In this document: in pieces, positions 16,538-25,330 of the stretch
How positions within the stretch are numbered: position 1 is the first letter of the stretch
Layout: every line of letters begins with the position of its first letter
Assembly (NCBI RefSeq): GCF_014904795.1
Contig: NZ_JACZFS010000027.1
Coordinates: 30,188 to 94,187, forward strand
Length of the DNA stretch: 64,000 nt
Direction: 5' to 3'
Origin: Nisaea nitritireducens
GTDB taxonomy: Bacteria > Pseudomonadota > Alphaproteobacteria > Thalassobaculales > Thalassobaculaceae
Program-made: the position numbers and the translations under genes
Notes under the pieces: model-generated
Told to the model about the DNA's origin: nothing
What the model saw: the letters and a program-made list of their open reading frames with translations, nothing else
The model's database searches: none

Positions 16538-17851
16538 TCAGTAAAGAAGGAACAGCGTGATCGACGGGAACAGCACCAGAAGCACCACGCGGACAATGTC
16601 GGACGTGACGAACCAGAGCACTGCCTTGTAGGTCTCGCTGATCGGTGTTTCCCGATCCATCACGTTGATAATGAAAAGGTTCATCCCAACCGGCGGGGTG
16701 ATCAGCCCAACCTCGACAACGATCAGCACCAGGATGCCGAACCAGATCGCCATGTGTTCCGGGCTCATGCCGAAATCGAGCTGACTGACCACAGGAAAGA
16801 AGATCGGGATGGTCAGCAGGATCATCGACAGGCTGTCCATCAGGCAGCCGAAGACGAGATAGAACAGCAGAATCAGCGTCAGCACGGTCCAGGCGCTGAA
16901 ACCCTGGCCGACGACCCATGCCGAAAGCTCCTGCGGCACCTGGCTGAGGGCGAGAAAGCCGTTATAGAGGGCCGCGCCGAGGATAATGAAGAAGATCATC
17001 GCGGTATTCTGGGCGGTGGCGATAATGCTTTCCTTCAGGAAGCTCCAACTCAGTGCCTTGCGCGCCAGCGCAATGGCGCCCGTCCCCGCCGCACCGACCG
17101 CCGCACCTTCCGTCGGCGTGAACCAGCCAAGATAGATACCGCCGACCACCAGCCCGAAGACCAGCAGCACCGGCCAGACATTGACCAGCGCGCTGAAGCG
17201 TTCCGCATAAGGAACCGGCTCGCGGGTGCCCGCCGCGTCCGGGTTGCGACGGACATAGAGCGAGATCGTGATCATGTAGCCCGCTGCTGCCAGCAATCCA
17301 GGGATGAAGGCGGCGGCGAACAGCTTGGCGATATTCTGCTCTGTCAGGATGGCGTAAATCACCAGGATCACCGACGGCGGGATCAGGATGCCGAGGGTGC
17401 CGCCGGCGGCCAGCGTCGCCGTCGAGAAGCCGCCGGAATAGCCGTAGCGCCTCAGCTCCGGCAGGGCGACCTTGCTCATGGTCGCCGCGGTCGCCAGCGA
17501 GGAGCCGCAGATCGCCCCGAACCCGGCGCAGGCACCGACCGCCGCCATGGCCACACCGCCCCGGCGATGACCGAGCCAGCTTTCCGCCGCCTTGAACAGG
17601 GCCGTGGACATGCCCGACGCGGTGGCGAACTGGCCCATGAGCAGGAACATCGGGATGATGGTCAGCGAGTAGCTGGAGAAGGTCGAATAGGTTTCCGACT
17701 TCAGCTTGGCCATGAACATGGCGCTGCCGCCTGTCGAGAAATACAGCCCGCCAATGCCGCACAGGAACATCGCGAGGCCAATCGGCGCACGCAGGAAAAT
17801 CAGGATGAGCAGGACCGGCAAGGACCAGAAACCGAGTTCGAGAGGGCTCAC
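16538..17851 (-). CDS. dctM: TRAP transporter large membrane subunit (DctM)
   Basis: 437 residues and about 12 hydrophobic segments, with the DctM hallmarks FCGIGGLYFSTGG-like N-terminus, GAICGSSLATAATMSKVALPEL, GGTLGILIPPSVILVIYAI and LITPPVGMNLFIINV. The GTG start at 17849-17851 overlaps the dctQ stop as GTGA, showing translational coupling and fixing the start. It is the sodium-driven permease of the TRAP system encoded with dctQ and dctP. Co-transcription with hydroxycinnamate genes suggests aromatic acid uptake, as for the CouTUW/Cou transport genes of other alphaproteobacteria. Confidence 0.85.
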   Translation of the reverse strand: MSPLELGFWSLPVLLILIFLRAPIGLAMFLCGIGGLYFSTGGSAMFMAKLKSETYSTFSSYSLTIIPMFLLMGQFATASGMSTALFKAAESWLGHRRGGVAMAAVGACAGFGAICGSSLATAATMSKVALPELRRYGYSGGFSTATLAAGGTLGILIPPSVILVIYAILTEQNIAKLFAAAFIPGLLAAAGYMITISLYVRRNPDAAGTREPVPYAERFSALVNVWPVLLVFGLVVGGIYLGWFTPTEGAAVGAAGTGAIALARKALSWSFLKESIIATAQNTAMIFFIILGAALYNGFLALSQVPQELSAWVVGQGFSAWTVLTLILLFYLVFGCLMDSLSMILLTIPIFFPVVSQLDFGMSPEHMAIWFGILVLIVVEVGLITPPVGMNLFIINVMDRETPISETYKAVLWFVTSDIVRVVLLVLFPSITLFLLY

Positions 17852-18432
17852 GGCCGGATGCTCCCGTCGTATGTCACGACATCCCGCCCAACCAGTAGCC
17901 CGGCGATTCTGGCCCCGGCCGCATAAAGCGCGATCAACCCGGCGATGACCGAGGCAGCGAAACTCGCGCCATAGGCCCACCAGACCGGAAACTGCAGAAG
18001 GAAGGTAGTCTCGCCATACCTGTATTTGCTCTGGAGCCCTTCGAACAGGCGCCAGGAAATCAGCAGGATGACCAGCGTCAGGGCAACTTCCCAGAAGGCT
18101 ATCAGCCCCCGGTTCACCCCGGCCGGAAGCTGATCGGTGAAAATGTCTACCGTCGCATGTCCCGCCTTGAGCTGACAGATCGGCAGAAAGGCGAAAATGG
18201 CGAAGGCAATCCCGGCTTCGACGATTTCGAAGTCCCCCGTCACCGCGCCGACACCGCTTGCCAGAAGCGCCTCCGCAAGCCCGGGCGCCAGATCCGTCAG
18301 GAATGCGCTGTGGCCGAACGTGTTGAGACCGCGGCCAAGCACGCTGACGCAGGTGATGGCGATCAACACCAGCAGAACGGCGCCGCCGAGCAAGGCCATC
18401 AGGCGGGCCAGCCGTGTCGCGAGGACAGCCAT
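17848..18432 (-). CDS. dctQ: TRAP transporter small membrane subunit (DctQ)
   Basis: A 194-residue protein with four predicted transmembrane helices, the first at about residues 10-30 (MALLGGAVLLVLIAITCVSVLG) and later ones around residues 60-85, 110-130 and 155-175. Length and pattern match DctQ. It is located between dctP and dctM and is coupled to dctM through a 4-bp overlap. The family is poorly conserved in sequence, so the call rests on topology and position. Confidence 0.8.
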   Translation of the reverse strand: MAVLATRLARLMALLGGAVLLVLIAITCVSVLGRGLNTFGHSAFLTDLAPGLAEALLASGVGAVTGDFEIVEAGIAFAIFAFLPICQLKAGHATVDIFTDQLPAGVNRGLIAFWEVALTLVILLISWRLFEGLQSKYRYGETTFLLQFPVWWAYGASFAASVIAGLIALYAAGARIAGLLVGRDVVTYDGSIRP

Positions 18433-18503
18433 AGCTTGAACTCCGGGAACGAAAACAAGAACGGGTTGCCCCGGACCGTCTCAGACGGCCCGGGGCAATA
18501 CGG

Positions 18504-19544
18504 TTATTGCGCCGTGTGTTCCTTGATCAGGGCGGCGGCCTTGGCCTTCAGACCGGTGCCGTCGAGCCCCTTGCCGTCCATCTCCTTCACCCAGTTTTCG
18601 GTCACGGCTTCCGCGGCCTTGCGCCACTCCTCGGTCTGCGCTGGTGTCAGGGTGATGATGTTGTTCCCCTTGTCGACCGCCGACTGCCGGGCGGGACCGT
18701 CGTCCCGCTGCATCTGGGCTCCCGCGAAGGCGGAAAACTCAAGCCCGGAATTATCGTCGATCACAGCCTTCAGATCGTCCGGGAGAGCGCTGTACCGGTC
18801 CTTGTTCATCGCGAAGATGAAGGTGGTGGTATAGAGCGAGGCATCGCCGAAGCCGGTGTGATTCTGCACCAGCTCTGGAACCCGCAGCGCACCGGTCACC
18901 TCCCAGGGAATAACGGTCGCGTCGATCACGCCCTTGGAAAGCGCTTCCGGTACGGCAGGAACCGGCATGCCGACCGGGGTCGCGCCGAGCGCACCGAACA
19001 GCATATTGGTCACCCGGGTCGGCGCCCGCAGCTTGACCCCGTTCAGGTCCGCGATGGAACTGATCGGCGCCTTCGAGTGGATCAGGCCGGGGCCATGAAC
19101 CCAGAGTCCCAGCACATGGAAAGCGCTGAAATCGCTGTCCATCATGGTTTCCTCGGCAAGCTCCCAATAAGCCCGTGAGGTGGCTTCCGCATTGGTCATG
19201 GTGAACGGCAGCTCGAACACCTCGGCCTTCGGAAAGCGGCCTGGCGTGTAGCCGGAAACGGTCCAGATAATGTCGGCGACGCCGTCAATGGCCTGGTCGA
19301 TCAGCTCCGGCGGCTTGCCGCCGAGCTGCATGGCCGGAAAGCGCTGGATCTCGATCCGGCCACCGGAATCCGCCTCGACCTTGTCGGCCCACTTATAGAG
19401 AATGTTTTTCGGGACATTGGCCTGCGCCGGCAGGAACTGATGCATGCGCAGAGTTACTTCCGCCGCGGCGGAGACGCCCACGCTGATGGCGAGCACGGCA
19501 ATTGCCGCGACCGCCCTTGTCAGGCTCACGCGAATAAAGGTCAT
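18504..19544 (-). CDS. dctP: TRAP transporter periplasmic substrate-binding protein (DctP)
   Basis: 346 residues. It has a Sec signal peptide (VAAIAVLAISVGVSAAAEVT, cleaved near residue 28), the DctP fold with ILYKWADKVEADSGGRIEIQ, LKLRAPTRVTNMLFGALGATPVG-type ligand region and VIPWEVTGALRVPEL. It binds the imported organic anion and delivers it to DctQM. Genes downstream on the same strand catabolise hydroxycinnamates, so these or related aryl acids are the probable ligands. The 157 bp upstream contain the palindrome at 19600-19618, which marks the likely regulated promoter of the whole operon. Confidence 0.85.
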   Translation of the reverse strand: MTFIRVSLTRAVAAIAVLAISVGVSAAAEVTLRMHQFLPAQANVPKNILYKWADKVEADSGGRIEIQRFPAMQLGGKPPELIDQAIDGVADIIWTVSGYTPGRFPKAEVFELPFTMTNAEATSRAYWELAEETMMDSDFSAFHVLGLWVHGPGLIHSKAPISSIADLNGVKLRAPTRVTNMLFGALGATPVGMPVPAVPEALSKGVIDATVIPWEVTGALRVPELVQNHTGFGDASLYTTTFIFAMNKDRYSALPDDLKAVIDDNSGLEFSAFAGAQMQRDDGPARQSAVDKGNNIITLTPAQTEEWRKAAEAVTENWVKEMDGKGLDGTGLKAKAAALIKEHTAQ

Positions 19545-19599
19545 GGTTTCCTCCCCAAGTGACCGATGTCGGCGGAGGCTTTTTCGCCTCTCTTCCTAT

Positions 19600-19618
19600 T
19601 AGTTATGTAACATAACTA
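19600..19618. promoter_or_regulatory. Palindromic operator upstream of the dctP-led hydroxycinnamate operon
   Basis: A perfect 9-bp inverted repeat around one central base (left arm TAGTTATGT) lies 56 bp upstream of the dctP start. It is AT-rich inside GC-rich DNA and has the size and symmetry of MarR-family operators. The MarR protein encoded within this operon is the obvious candidate ligand. Confidence 0.6.
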
Positions 19619-19701
19619 TTTTGATCTGTAACCATTCTCGTTCCTGATATCCCGGGAACGCGTTTGCATGCAGCAGGACAGCCTATCCGTTTTCCGAGAA
19701 T

Positions 19702-21441
19702 TTATGAATTCCCCGAATGGGCGCGCCGCGCCGCATGCCGCCCGGCGACATAGGCAAAGGCGATTGCCGGTCCCAGATTGATGCCCGGAGCCGGGTAGAC
19801 GCCTCCCATGACCGACTGCATGTCGTTGCCGCAGGCATAAAGCCCGGGTATCGGCTGGCTGTCCGCATCGACCAGCCGCGCCTCGGTATCCGTCAGCAAA
19901 CCGGTGGCCGCGCCGATATCCCCCGGCCAGAGCCGGATGGCGTAGTAGGGCGGCGTCCTGACCGGGCCGAGCGTCGGGTTCGGGCCATGGGACGGATCGC
20001 CGTTGGCGCGCTCATAGACGGTTGTTCCCCGGCTGAAATCGAGATCGATGCCGGTTTCGGCGAAACCGTTCATCCGCGCGACAGTGTCGACAAGGCCAGC
20101 AGCGTCAATGCCCAGTTCACCAGCAAGGTCTGCCAGCGTTTCCGCCTGCACCAGATATCCATCTTCCAGAAAAGGCCGAAGGCCCCGCCCGCCTGGCCGC
20201 ACCATGCCGAGCCCGTACTTCCGTAGCCCTTCAGCGTCGGTGATCTCGAAGGCAGGAATGGTGGAGCCGTCCCGGCTCGCAGCGTACATGGCCGCCACGA
20301 ACTCATGATAGGAGCGGCTTTCGTTGACGAACCGCCGCCCGTCCCGGCCAACCGAGAAAATGCCGGGCTTGGACCGGTCGAGAACGAAATGCGGGAACAC
20401 CGCCATGCTGCCGTCCTTGCGCTGGCGGCGCGACACCGGCGCCCAGAATACCGGCTGCTCCGCACCCTCCCCATAGCGGGAACCGAGCCTGAGCGCGATA
20501 TCATGCAGCGCGCCGGTATTGCCGGGGGCCGCCGGGCTGAATTCCGGCTGCGGTTCGGGCAGCATCTCCCGGCGCCGCTCCGGGTGACGGGCGAAGCCGC
20601 CGGATGCGAGGATCACCCCTCCCCGCGCCCGCAGCCTGAGATCCCCGCCTTTGGTGCAAACCAGAGCACTTGTGCCTTCCGGGCCAACCGAAATATCGAG
20701 GATTTCGGTCTCCGTCATCAGTGTGACCCCGAGATCCCGCAGGGTTTTCAGCAACCGGCCAGTCAGCGCATTTCCCATCACCAACCGCGCCCCGCGCCCG
20801 TGGCGCAGACGGTCGACGGCATAGCCCGCAATCAGACGGGCACCATGGGCCAGCGATTTCAGCGATCGCGTCATCTTCAGCAGATGGCCGATATCGTCCC
20901 GGTCGACCATCATCCCGTCCAGGATGGTAAACTCCGGGATCGGGGGCCGCAGAATGCCGAGCGCCTTTCCGAGTGTCCCGCCGTCGAACGGCAGCGCCTC
21001 AAGCGCCCGCCCGCCCGCAGCGGAACCTTCCAGCTCGAAGAGATAATCAGGGTGGAACGGGCGGGCTCGAAATTGCACTGCCGTGTTTTCTTCCAGCCGC
21101 CGCACCGCTTCCGGACCGGCGCGCAGGAAGGTTTCCCGCATCGCTTTCGGCGCCCGGTTGCCGACAGCGGCATCGAGGAACGCGGTCGCCCTCTCCGGAC
21201 TGTCCTCCGAGCCGACCTCCTGTGCATGCTTCGTATTGGGAATCCAGACCGTCCCGGCGGACAGCGCCGAGGTGCCGCCGACGAACTCGGAACGCTCGAC
21301 CAGAAGCGTCCGGGCGCCGTCGAGCGCGGCGAAAACCGCAGCGGCCATCCCAGCCGCCCCACCACCAAGCACAATCACATCCCAGTCGTCGGGTGCCTGT
21401 TCAGATTTTGCGGATATGGAGGCGATTTTGGGATCGGACAT
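19702..21441 (-). CDS. FAD-dependent dehydrogenase/reductase of the KstD / fumarate-reductase flavoprotein family
   Basis: 579 residues. The FAD-binding dinucleotide motif VIVLGGGAAGMAAAVFAAL lies near the N-terminus, followed by GGTSALSAGTVWIP. A mid-protein GGVILASGGFARHPE and a C-terminal GLYACGNDMQSVMGGVYPAPGINLGPAIAFAYVAGRHAA complete the pattern of 3-ketosteroid delta-1-dehydrogenase-like flavoproteins. I prefer the ATG at 21439-21441. It is upstream of dctP on the same strand and divergent from the iclR operon, so it may belong with either. Enoyl- or ketone-reduction/desaturation of an alicyclic or side-chain substrate is possible; the substrate is unknown. Confidence 0.7.
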   Translation of the reverse strand: MSDPKIASISAKSEQAPDDWDVIVLGGGAAGMAAAVFAALDGARTLLVERSEFVGGTSALSAGTVWIPNTKHAQEVGSEDSPERATAFLDAAVGNRAPKAMRETFLRAGPEAVRRLEENTAVQFRARPFHPDYLFELEGSAAGGRALEALPFDGGTLGKALGILRPPIPEFTILDGMMVDRDDIGHLLKMTRSLKSLAHGARLIAGYAVDRLRHGRGARLVMGNALTGRLLKTLRDLGVTLMTETEILDISVGPEGTSALVCTKGGDLRLRARGGVILASGGFARHPERRREMLPEPQPEFSPAAPGNTGALHDIALRLGSRYGEGAEQPVFWAPVSRRQRKDGSMAVFPHFVLDRSKPGIFSVGRDGRRFVNESRSYHEFVAAMYAASRDGSTIPAFEITDAEGLRKYGLGMVRPGGRGLRPFLEDGYLVQAETLADLAGELGIDAAGLVDTVARMNGFAETGIDLDFSRGTTVYERANGDPSHGPNPTLGPVRTPPYYAIRLWPGDIGAATGLLTDTEARLVDADSQPIPGLYACGNDMQSVMGGVYPAPGINLGPAIAFAYVAGRHAARRAHSGNS

Positions 21442-21626
21442 TGAGTGCACTCTTGCTGCCGGATTGTGTCGGACAAGCCGATCATAGAGGCTCCCAATCC
21501 GAAACATGATTCAAAATTAGAATCTCTTTCCACTTTCTGATTTCACCGATGTAACCTGCAGGCTGACAAAGACGGCGGGACCGCCTGCCCGGATACCGGA
21601 GTCGCGACAATGAACGGAGTTGAGCA

Positions 21627-22487
21627 GTGAGCAGCGCCCTCGAACGCGGCCTTCGCATTCTCGAGCTGATGGTCGGCCACCCGGGTGGCATGCCGGTAAG
21701 CGGCATCGCTTCCGCGCTCGACATGCCGGTTTCCGGCGTGCACCGGCAGCTGAAAGAGTTGGCCCGGCTCGGCTATGTCCGGCAGGCGCGTGAGCAGGGC
21801 GATTATCTGCTCAGCGTGAAGCTCTCAGCCCTCGGTCTCGGCTTTCTCGGCCGGTCCGGGGTGACAGACATCGCACAGCCCATTCTCGACCGGCTGGCGG
21901 CGGCAAGTACCGAATTGATCCGGCTCTCCGTCATCGACGGGGACAGGCTGGTCTGGGTCGCCGTCGCACAGGGGGCAACAGGCGGTCTGCGCTACGACCC
22001 GGGGCGCGAGCAGGGCGTATCGCTGCATCTCGCCAGCACGGCGGGCGGGCAGGCATGGCTCGCCAGTATGAGCGATGAGAACGCGATTGCGCTGATCAGC
22101 CGGCAGGGCCTGACACCGACCGGATACGAGTCGGGACCCGGCGCCCCGGCAAGCCTGACGGCATTGCTCGCCGCCCTGAGCGAAGCCCGCGCAAACGGTT
22201 ACGCCCTGACCATCAACAGCTACATGATCGGCATGGCGGCGATGGCGGTGCCGGTCCGGTTCGGAAACGCCGGCCCCGTGGTCGGTTGCCTGTCAATCGC
22301 AGGGCCATCGGTCCGGCTAGACAAGGCACGTGTCACCAGCCTGGCGCCGGTATTGGCCGAGGCTGCCGCCGAACTTTCGGCCGCAGCCGATGCGTCGCAA
22401 TTCTTCAGCCGTCTGGGCCATGAATATGGCGGGATATCGGATCAGCCCCCGGCCCAACCCCCAGCAAAATCGGCAAGATCGCAATGA
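21627..22487 (+). CDS. IclR-family transcriptional regulator
   Basis: 286 residues with the IclR wHTH (ALERGLRILELMVGHPGGMP, then GIASALDMPVSGVHRQLKEL) and the GAF-like effector domain (LHLASTAGGQAWLASMSDE and PVVGCLSIAGP). It begins with GTG and its stop overlaps the ATG of the next gene, so regulator and enzymes are coupled. The roughly 185-bp gap to the divergent KstD-like gene includes a short dyad at 21508-21524 that could be its operator. It probably controls its own operon and perhaps the flavoprotein gene. Confidence 0.85.
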   Translation: MSSALERGLRILELMVGHPGGMPVSGIASALDMPVSGVHRQLKELARLGYVRQAREQGDYLLSVKLSALGLGFLGRSGVTDIAQPILDRLAAASTELIRLSVIDGDRLVWVAVAQGATGGLRYDPGREQGVSLHLASTAGGQAWLASMSDENAIALISRQGLTPTGYESGPGAPASLTALLAALSEARANGYALTINSYMIGMAAMAVPVRFGNAGPVVGCLSIAGPSVRLDKARVTSLAPVLAEAAAELSAAADASQFFSRLGHEYGGISDQPPAQPPAKSARSQ

Positions 22488-23290
22488 CACGCGCCTATTC
22501 CCTCGCCTACCTGACCGGCAATGGCGTCAATCCTGTATCCGCCGTCGGCATCGCCGCCGAGCACGGCTACCACATGGTGAGCTTCCGGCTGCTGCCGGCC
22601 GGCCCCGGCGACAGCCTCTTTCCGCTGCTCACGGACGACGCCCTGCTGCGCGAGGTGAAGGCGGCACTCCGCGACACAGGGATCACCATGGCCGACGCGG
22701 AAATGATCCGCCTGAACGCCGAAACGAAAATCGAAGATTTCACACCGTTTCTCAACCGGATCGCCGAGCTTGGTGCACGGCATGTGCTGGTCGCCGTCGA
22801 CGATCTCGATCCCGTTCGCAGCCAGGATAGCTACACCGCCCTTTGCGCCCGGCTCGGCACCTACCGCCTGACAGCCGATCTCGAATTCATGCCTTGGACC
22901 GGGGTGAAGGATCTGGCCCATGCAAGGCGCATGGTCGAGGCAGCCGATCATCCATCCGCAGCCGTCCTGTTCGACAGCCTGCATTTCGACCGCTGCGGCT
23001 CAACCCTGGAAGAGTTCGCCGCCCTGCCGCCGGACCTGATGAACTATGTGCAGATCTGCGACGGACCGGTGCCTTATGACCCGTCAGACGCGGAACTGAT
23101 CAGGGTTGCCCGGACGGCACGACTTATCCCCGGAGACGGCGGCATCGATCTCGCCTCCATCGCCGCCCTGATCCCGAAGGACATGACCGTCAGCGTCGAG
23201 GTTCCGAACCATGCTCTGGCCGAAACCATCGGTGCCTCAGAGATCGCCCGGCGTGCATTGCAGGCAACGAAGATCCTGCTCGGCGACTGA
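22484..23290 (+). CDS. Xylose-isomerase-like TIM-barrel protein (sugar phosphate isomerase/epimerase family)
   Basis: 268 residues with alternating beta/alpha pattern of the AP-endonuclease-2/xylose isomerase-like barrel. Putative metal ligands lie in DLEFMPWTGV, VLFDSLHFDR, YVQICDGP and PGDGGIDL. The family includes hydroxypyruvate isomerases, 3-dehydroshikimate dehydratases and inositol-pathway enzymes, so the reaction cannot be named. It overlaps the iclR stop (ATGA) and is the first enzyme gene of the operon. Confidence 0.7.
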   Translation: MTRAYSLAYLTGNGVNPVSAVGIAAEHGYHMVSFRLLPAGPGDSLFPLLTDDALLREVKAALRDTGITMADAEMIRLNAETKIEDFTPFLNRIAELGARHVLVAVDDLDPVRSQDSYTALCARLGTYRLTADLEFMPWTGVKDLAHARRMVEAADHPSAAVLFDSLHFDRCGSTLEEFAALPPDLMNYVQICDGPVPYDPSDAELIRVARTARLIPGDGGIDLASIAALIPKDMTVSVEVPNHALAETIGASEIARRALQATKILLGD

Positions 23291-23331
23291 AGGCAGAGAC
23301 AACCAGCAAGAAACCAAGGGAGTGAAACGAC

Positions 23332-24042
23332 ATGGCTTTGACCGGCAGCGCCTTTCTGGCGCTTTGGCACGATATCGACCCGCCATCCCAGACCGAATAC
23401 ATGGAATGGCATACCCGTGAGCATATGCCCGAGCGGCTGTCGATCCCCGGCTTCACCATCGGCAAGCGGCTGATCAATCACGATGTTCCGCGCTACCGCT
23501 ACGGCACGGTTTATGGCGGCGAGACTGTCGAAGTGTTCCGTTCGCGCGCCTATCTCGAACGGCTTAACAATCCGACCGACTGGTCCAACAAGGTGCAGCC
23601 GACCTTCCGCAATTTCCTGCGCGTGGCCTGCGACAGGGTTGCGTCGGCCGGTGTGGGCGAAGGCGGTGCGATGGCCACGATCCGTCTCGATTTCGCGGAC
23701 GGGTCCGGAGCGGACAAGGTTCGCACTGGGGCGCAGTCCCTCGCCGACGTCCTGCTGAAGGTCACCGGCGCCTGCGGCGTTCATATCGGTCTCGCCCGAA
23801 CGGAAGTCTCCGGAGTGAAGACCAGGGAGACCGAGCTCCGGCCCGGCATGGCGGAGAAGGAATTCGACGTCGTCGTCCTGATCGAGGGCAGTGGCGCGCC
23901 TGAACTGGAGGCCTCCGTCCCTGAGTTCCAGGCAGTCATCGCTGAGAGCAGTATCGGCGTCAGCAACCCGCAAACGATCGTCTACAACCTCGCCTATCAG
24001 CTCACTGCCGCAGATATGGCTGGCACGGAGGGCGCGCGATGA
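23332..24042 (+). CDS. Duplicated EthD/dimeric-barrel-like protein of unknown function
   Basis: 236 residues. The N-terminal half has the signature FLALWHDIDPPSQTEYMEWH followed by TREHMPERLSIPGFTIGKR. The 'WHTREHMPER' motif is typical of EthD-like/dabb ferredoxin-fold barrels that act on bulky or polyketide-like substrates. The second half may be a second, diverged barrel (a 206-residue span would hold two). The ATG has a good upstream GGGAG. The start of the next gene overlaps its stop. I do not recognise a characterised homologue. Confidence 0.55.
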   Translation: MALTGSAFLALWHDIDPPSQTEYMEWHTREHMPERLSIPGFTIGKRLINHDVPRYRYGTVYGGETVEVFRSRAYLERLNNPTDWSNKVQPTFRNFLRVACDRVASAGVGEGGAMATIRLDFADGSGADKVRTGAQSLADVLLKVTGACGVHIGLARTEVSGVKTRETELRPGMAEKEFDVVVLIEGSGAPELEASVPEFQAVIAESSIGVSNPQTIVYNLAYQLTAADMAGTEGAR

Positions 24043-24938
24043 AGGTCCTGATCACGGGTGGCGGCGGTTTCCTCGGCGCATGGCTCATCAAGCGACTGAA
24101 TGCGCGCGGTATCGAAGCCCGGGTGTTCGACCGCAAGGAAGACCGCTCCATCCTGCGGGAGATCATCGGCGATGAAGCGGGCGATATCGACTGGGTGAGC
24201 GGCGACATTACCGACACGGACCGGGTCCGGGAGGCGGCGCGCGGCTGCGGCTTCGCGGTTCACCTCGCCGCCCTGCTGACCCCGGACTGCGCCGCTAATC
24301 CGGTGCTCGGCGCGCAGGTGAACCTGATCGGCACACTCAACGTCTTCGAGGCAGCGAAAGCGGAAGGCATGCGCGGCATCGCCTATGCCAGCAGCGCCTC
24401 CGCACTGGCGCCGGATGACGCCGCGGATCTGAGCCCGGTTACCCATTACGGTGCCTACAAGCTTGCTTGCGAAGGCTGCGCCCGGGCCTACTGGATAGAA
24501 TCCGGCATTTCCAGCATCGGTTTCCGCCCGGCCATCGTCTACGGCCCGGCCCGGGAAACAGGCATCTCCGCCGGTCCTTCGGTGGCCTGCCGCGAGGCTG
24601 TGGCGGGACGGCCCTACACAATCGGCTATTCCGGCGCGGCGGATCTGATCTTCGTGGACGATGTGGCGGCGCTCTGCGAAGCGGCGGCCCTGAAGCCTTT
24701 CGAGGGCGCCCATGTCATCACTCTGTCCGGCGAGATGGTGGATGTCAGCGCCATCGCCGAGGCCATCCAGGATCAGGTGCCGGGCGCCCGGATCAACTGG
24801 GACGGCCCTCTCCTGCCGATCCCGGCGCACATGGAGCGGACCCCGACCGAGGATCTGCTGGGGCCACTGCCACGCACATCCCTGAAGGACGGTATCGCGC
24901 AGACCATCGCGCACTACCGTCCCGGCCGGAACGCGTGA
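24039..24938 (+). CDS. NAD-dependent epimerase/dehydratase (extended SDR)
   Basis: 299 residues with the Rossmann motif ITGGGGFLGAWLIKRLNARG at the N-terminus, an aspartate-rich DRKEDRS strand, a catalytic-region YASSASALAPDD, and YGAYKLACEGCARAY holding the Tyr-x3-Lys pair. Extended SDRs of this size include UDP-sugar epimerases but also cinnamoyl-CoA reductase-like and lactone-pathway dehydrogenases. No sugar-nucleotide genes are nearby, so a catabolic oxidoreductase is more likely. ATGA overlap with the preceding gene shows translational coupling. Confidence 0.7.
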   Translation: MKVLITGGGGFLGAWLIKRLNARGIEARVFDRKEDRSILREIIGDEAGDIDWVSGDITDTDRVREAARGCGFAVHLAALLTPDCAANPVLGAQVNLIGTLNVFEAAKAEGMRGIAYASSASALAPDDAADLSPVTHYGAYKLACEGCARAYWIESGISSIGFRPAIVYGPARETGISAGPSVACREAVAGRPYTIGYSGAADLIFVDDVAALCEAAALKPFEGAHVITLSGEMVDVSAIAEAIQDQVPGARINWDGPLLPIPAHMERTPTEDLLGPLPRTSLKDGIAQTIAHYRPGRNA

Positions 24939-24943
24939 GCACC

Positions 24944-25330
24944 ATGACGCGCGACGCGCTGATTGCCTTGGTTCAGAGCTACTTTTCCGGCGTGGACGGA
25001 GAGGACCTGGACCAGGTGCTTGCGACCCTGACGGAGGACTGCCGCTTTTCCGTCGAAACCCACGATGTCGCGCTCAACGGTCATGCCGAAATCGGCGGGA
25101 TGATGACGCAGCTATGGAGCCGTCACAAAGCCGTTCTTCATGACAACTTCCAATTTGTCTGTGACCCGGAGAACGGTGCGATCGCGGCACGTTTCCGGGT
25201 CGTCAACACGCTGCATGACGGCACACAGGTCCATAAATCGAACTGCAACTTCTTCACCCTGAAGAACGGAAAGTTCGATACGGTCGCCGTCTACATGGCC
25301 GGCGAGAACACCCTGGAACGCAAGCCCTAG
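24944..25330 (+). CDS. SnoaL-like / NTF2-fold small protein
   Basis: 128 residues starting at ATG 24944, five bases after the epimerase stop. The pattern ALIALVQSYFSGVDGEDLDQ followed by VLATLTEDCRFSVETHDV and a C-terminal KSNCNFFTLKNGKFDTVAVYM is characteristic of the SnoaL-like/ketosteroid-isomerase NTF2 fold. Members act as small isomerases, cyclases or dehydratases. Its TAG stop shares the CTAG at 25327-25330 with the stop of the convergent flavin reductase gene. It is the last gene of the iclR operon. Confidence 0.65.
   Translation: MTRDALIALVQSYFSGVDGEDLDQVLATLTEDCRFSVETHDVALNGHAEIGGMMTQLWSRHKAVLHDNFQFVCDPENGAIAARFRVVNTLHDGTQVHKSNCNFFTLKNGKFDTVAVYMAGENTLERKP

Noticed and set aside
16514..17926. 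470-codon plus-strand open frame
   Set aside because: Antisense shadow of dctM; the charged, repetitive product is typical of complement-strand reading of membrane protein genes.
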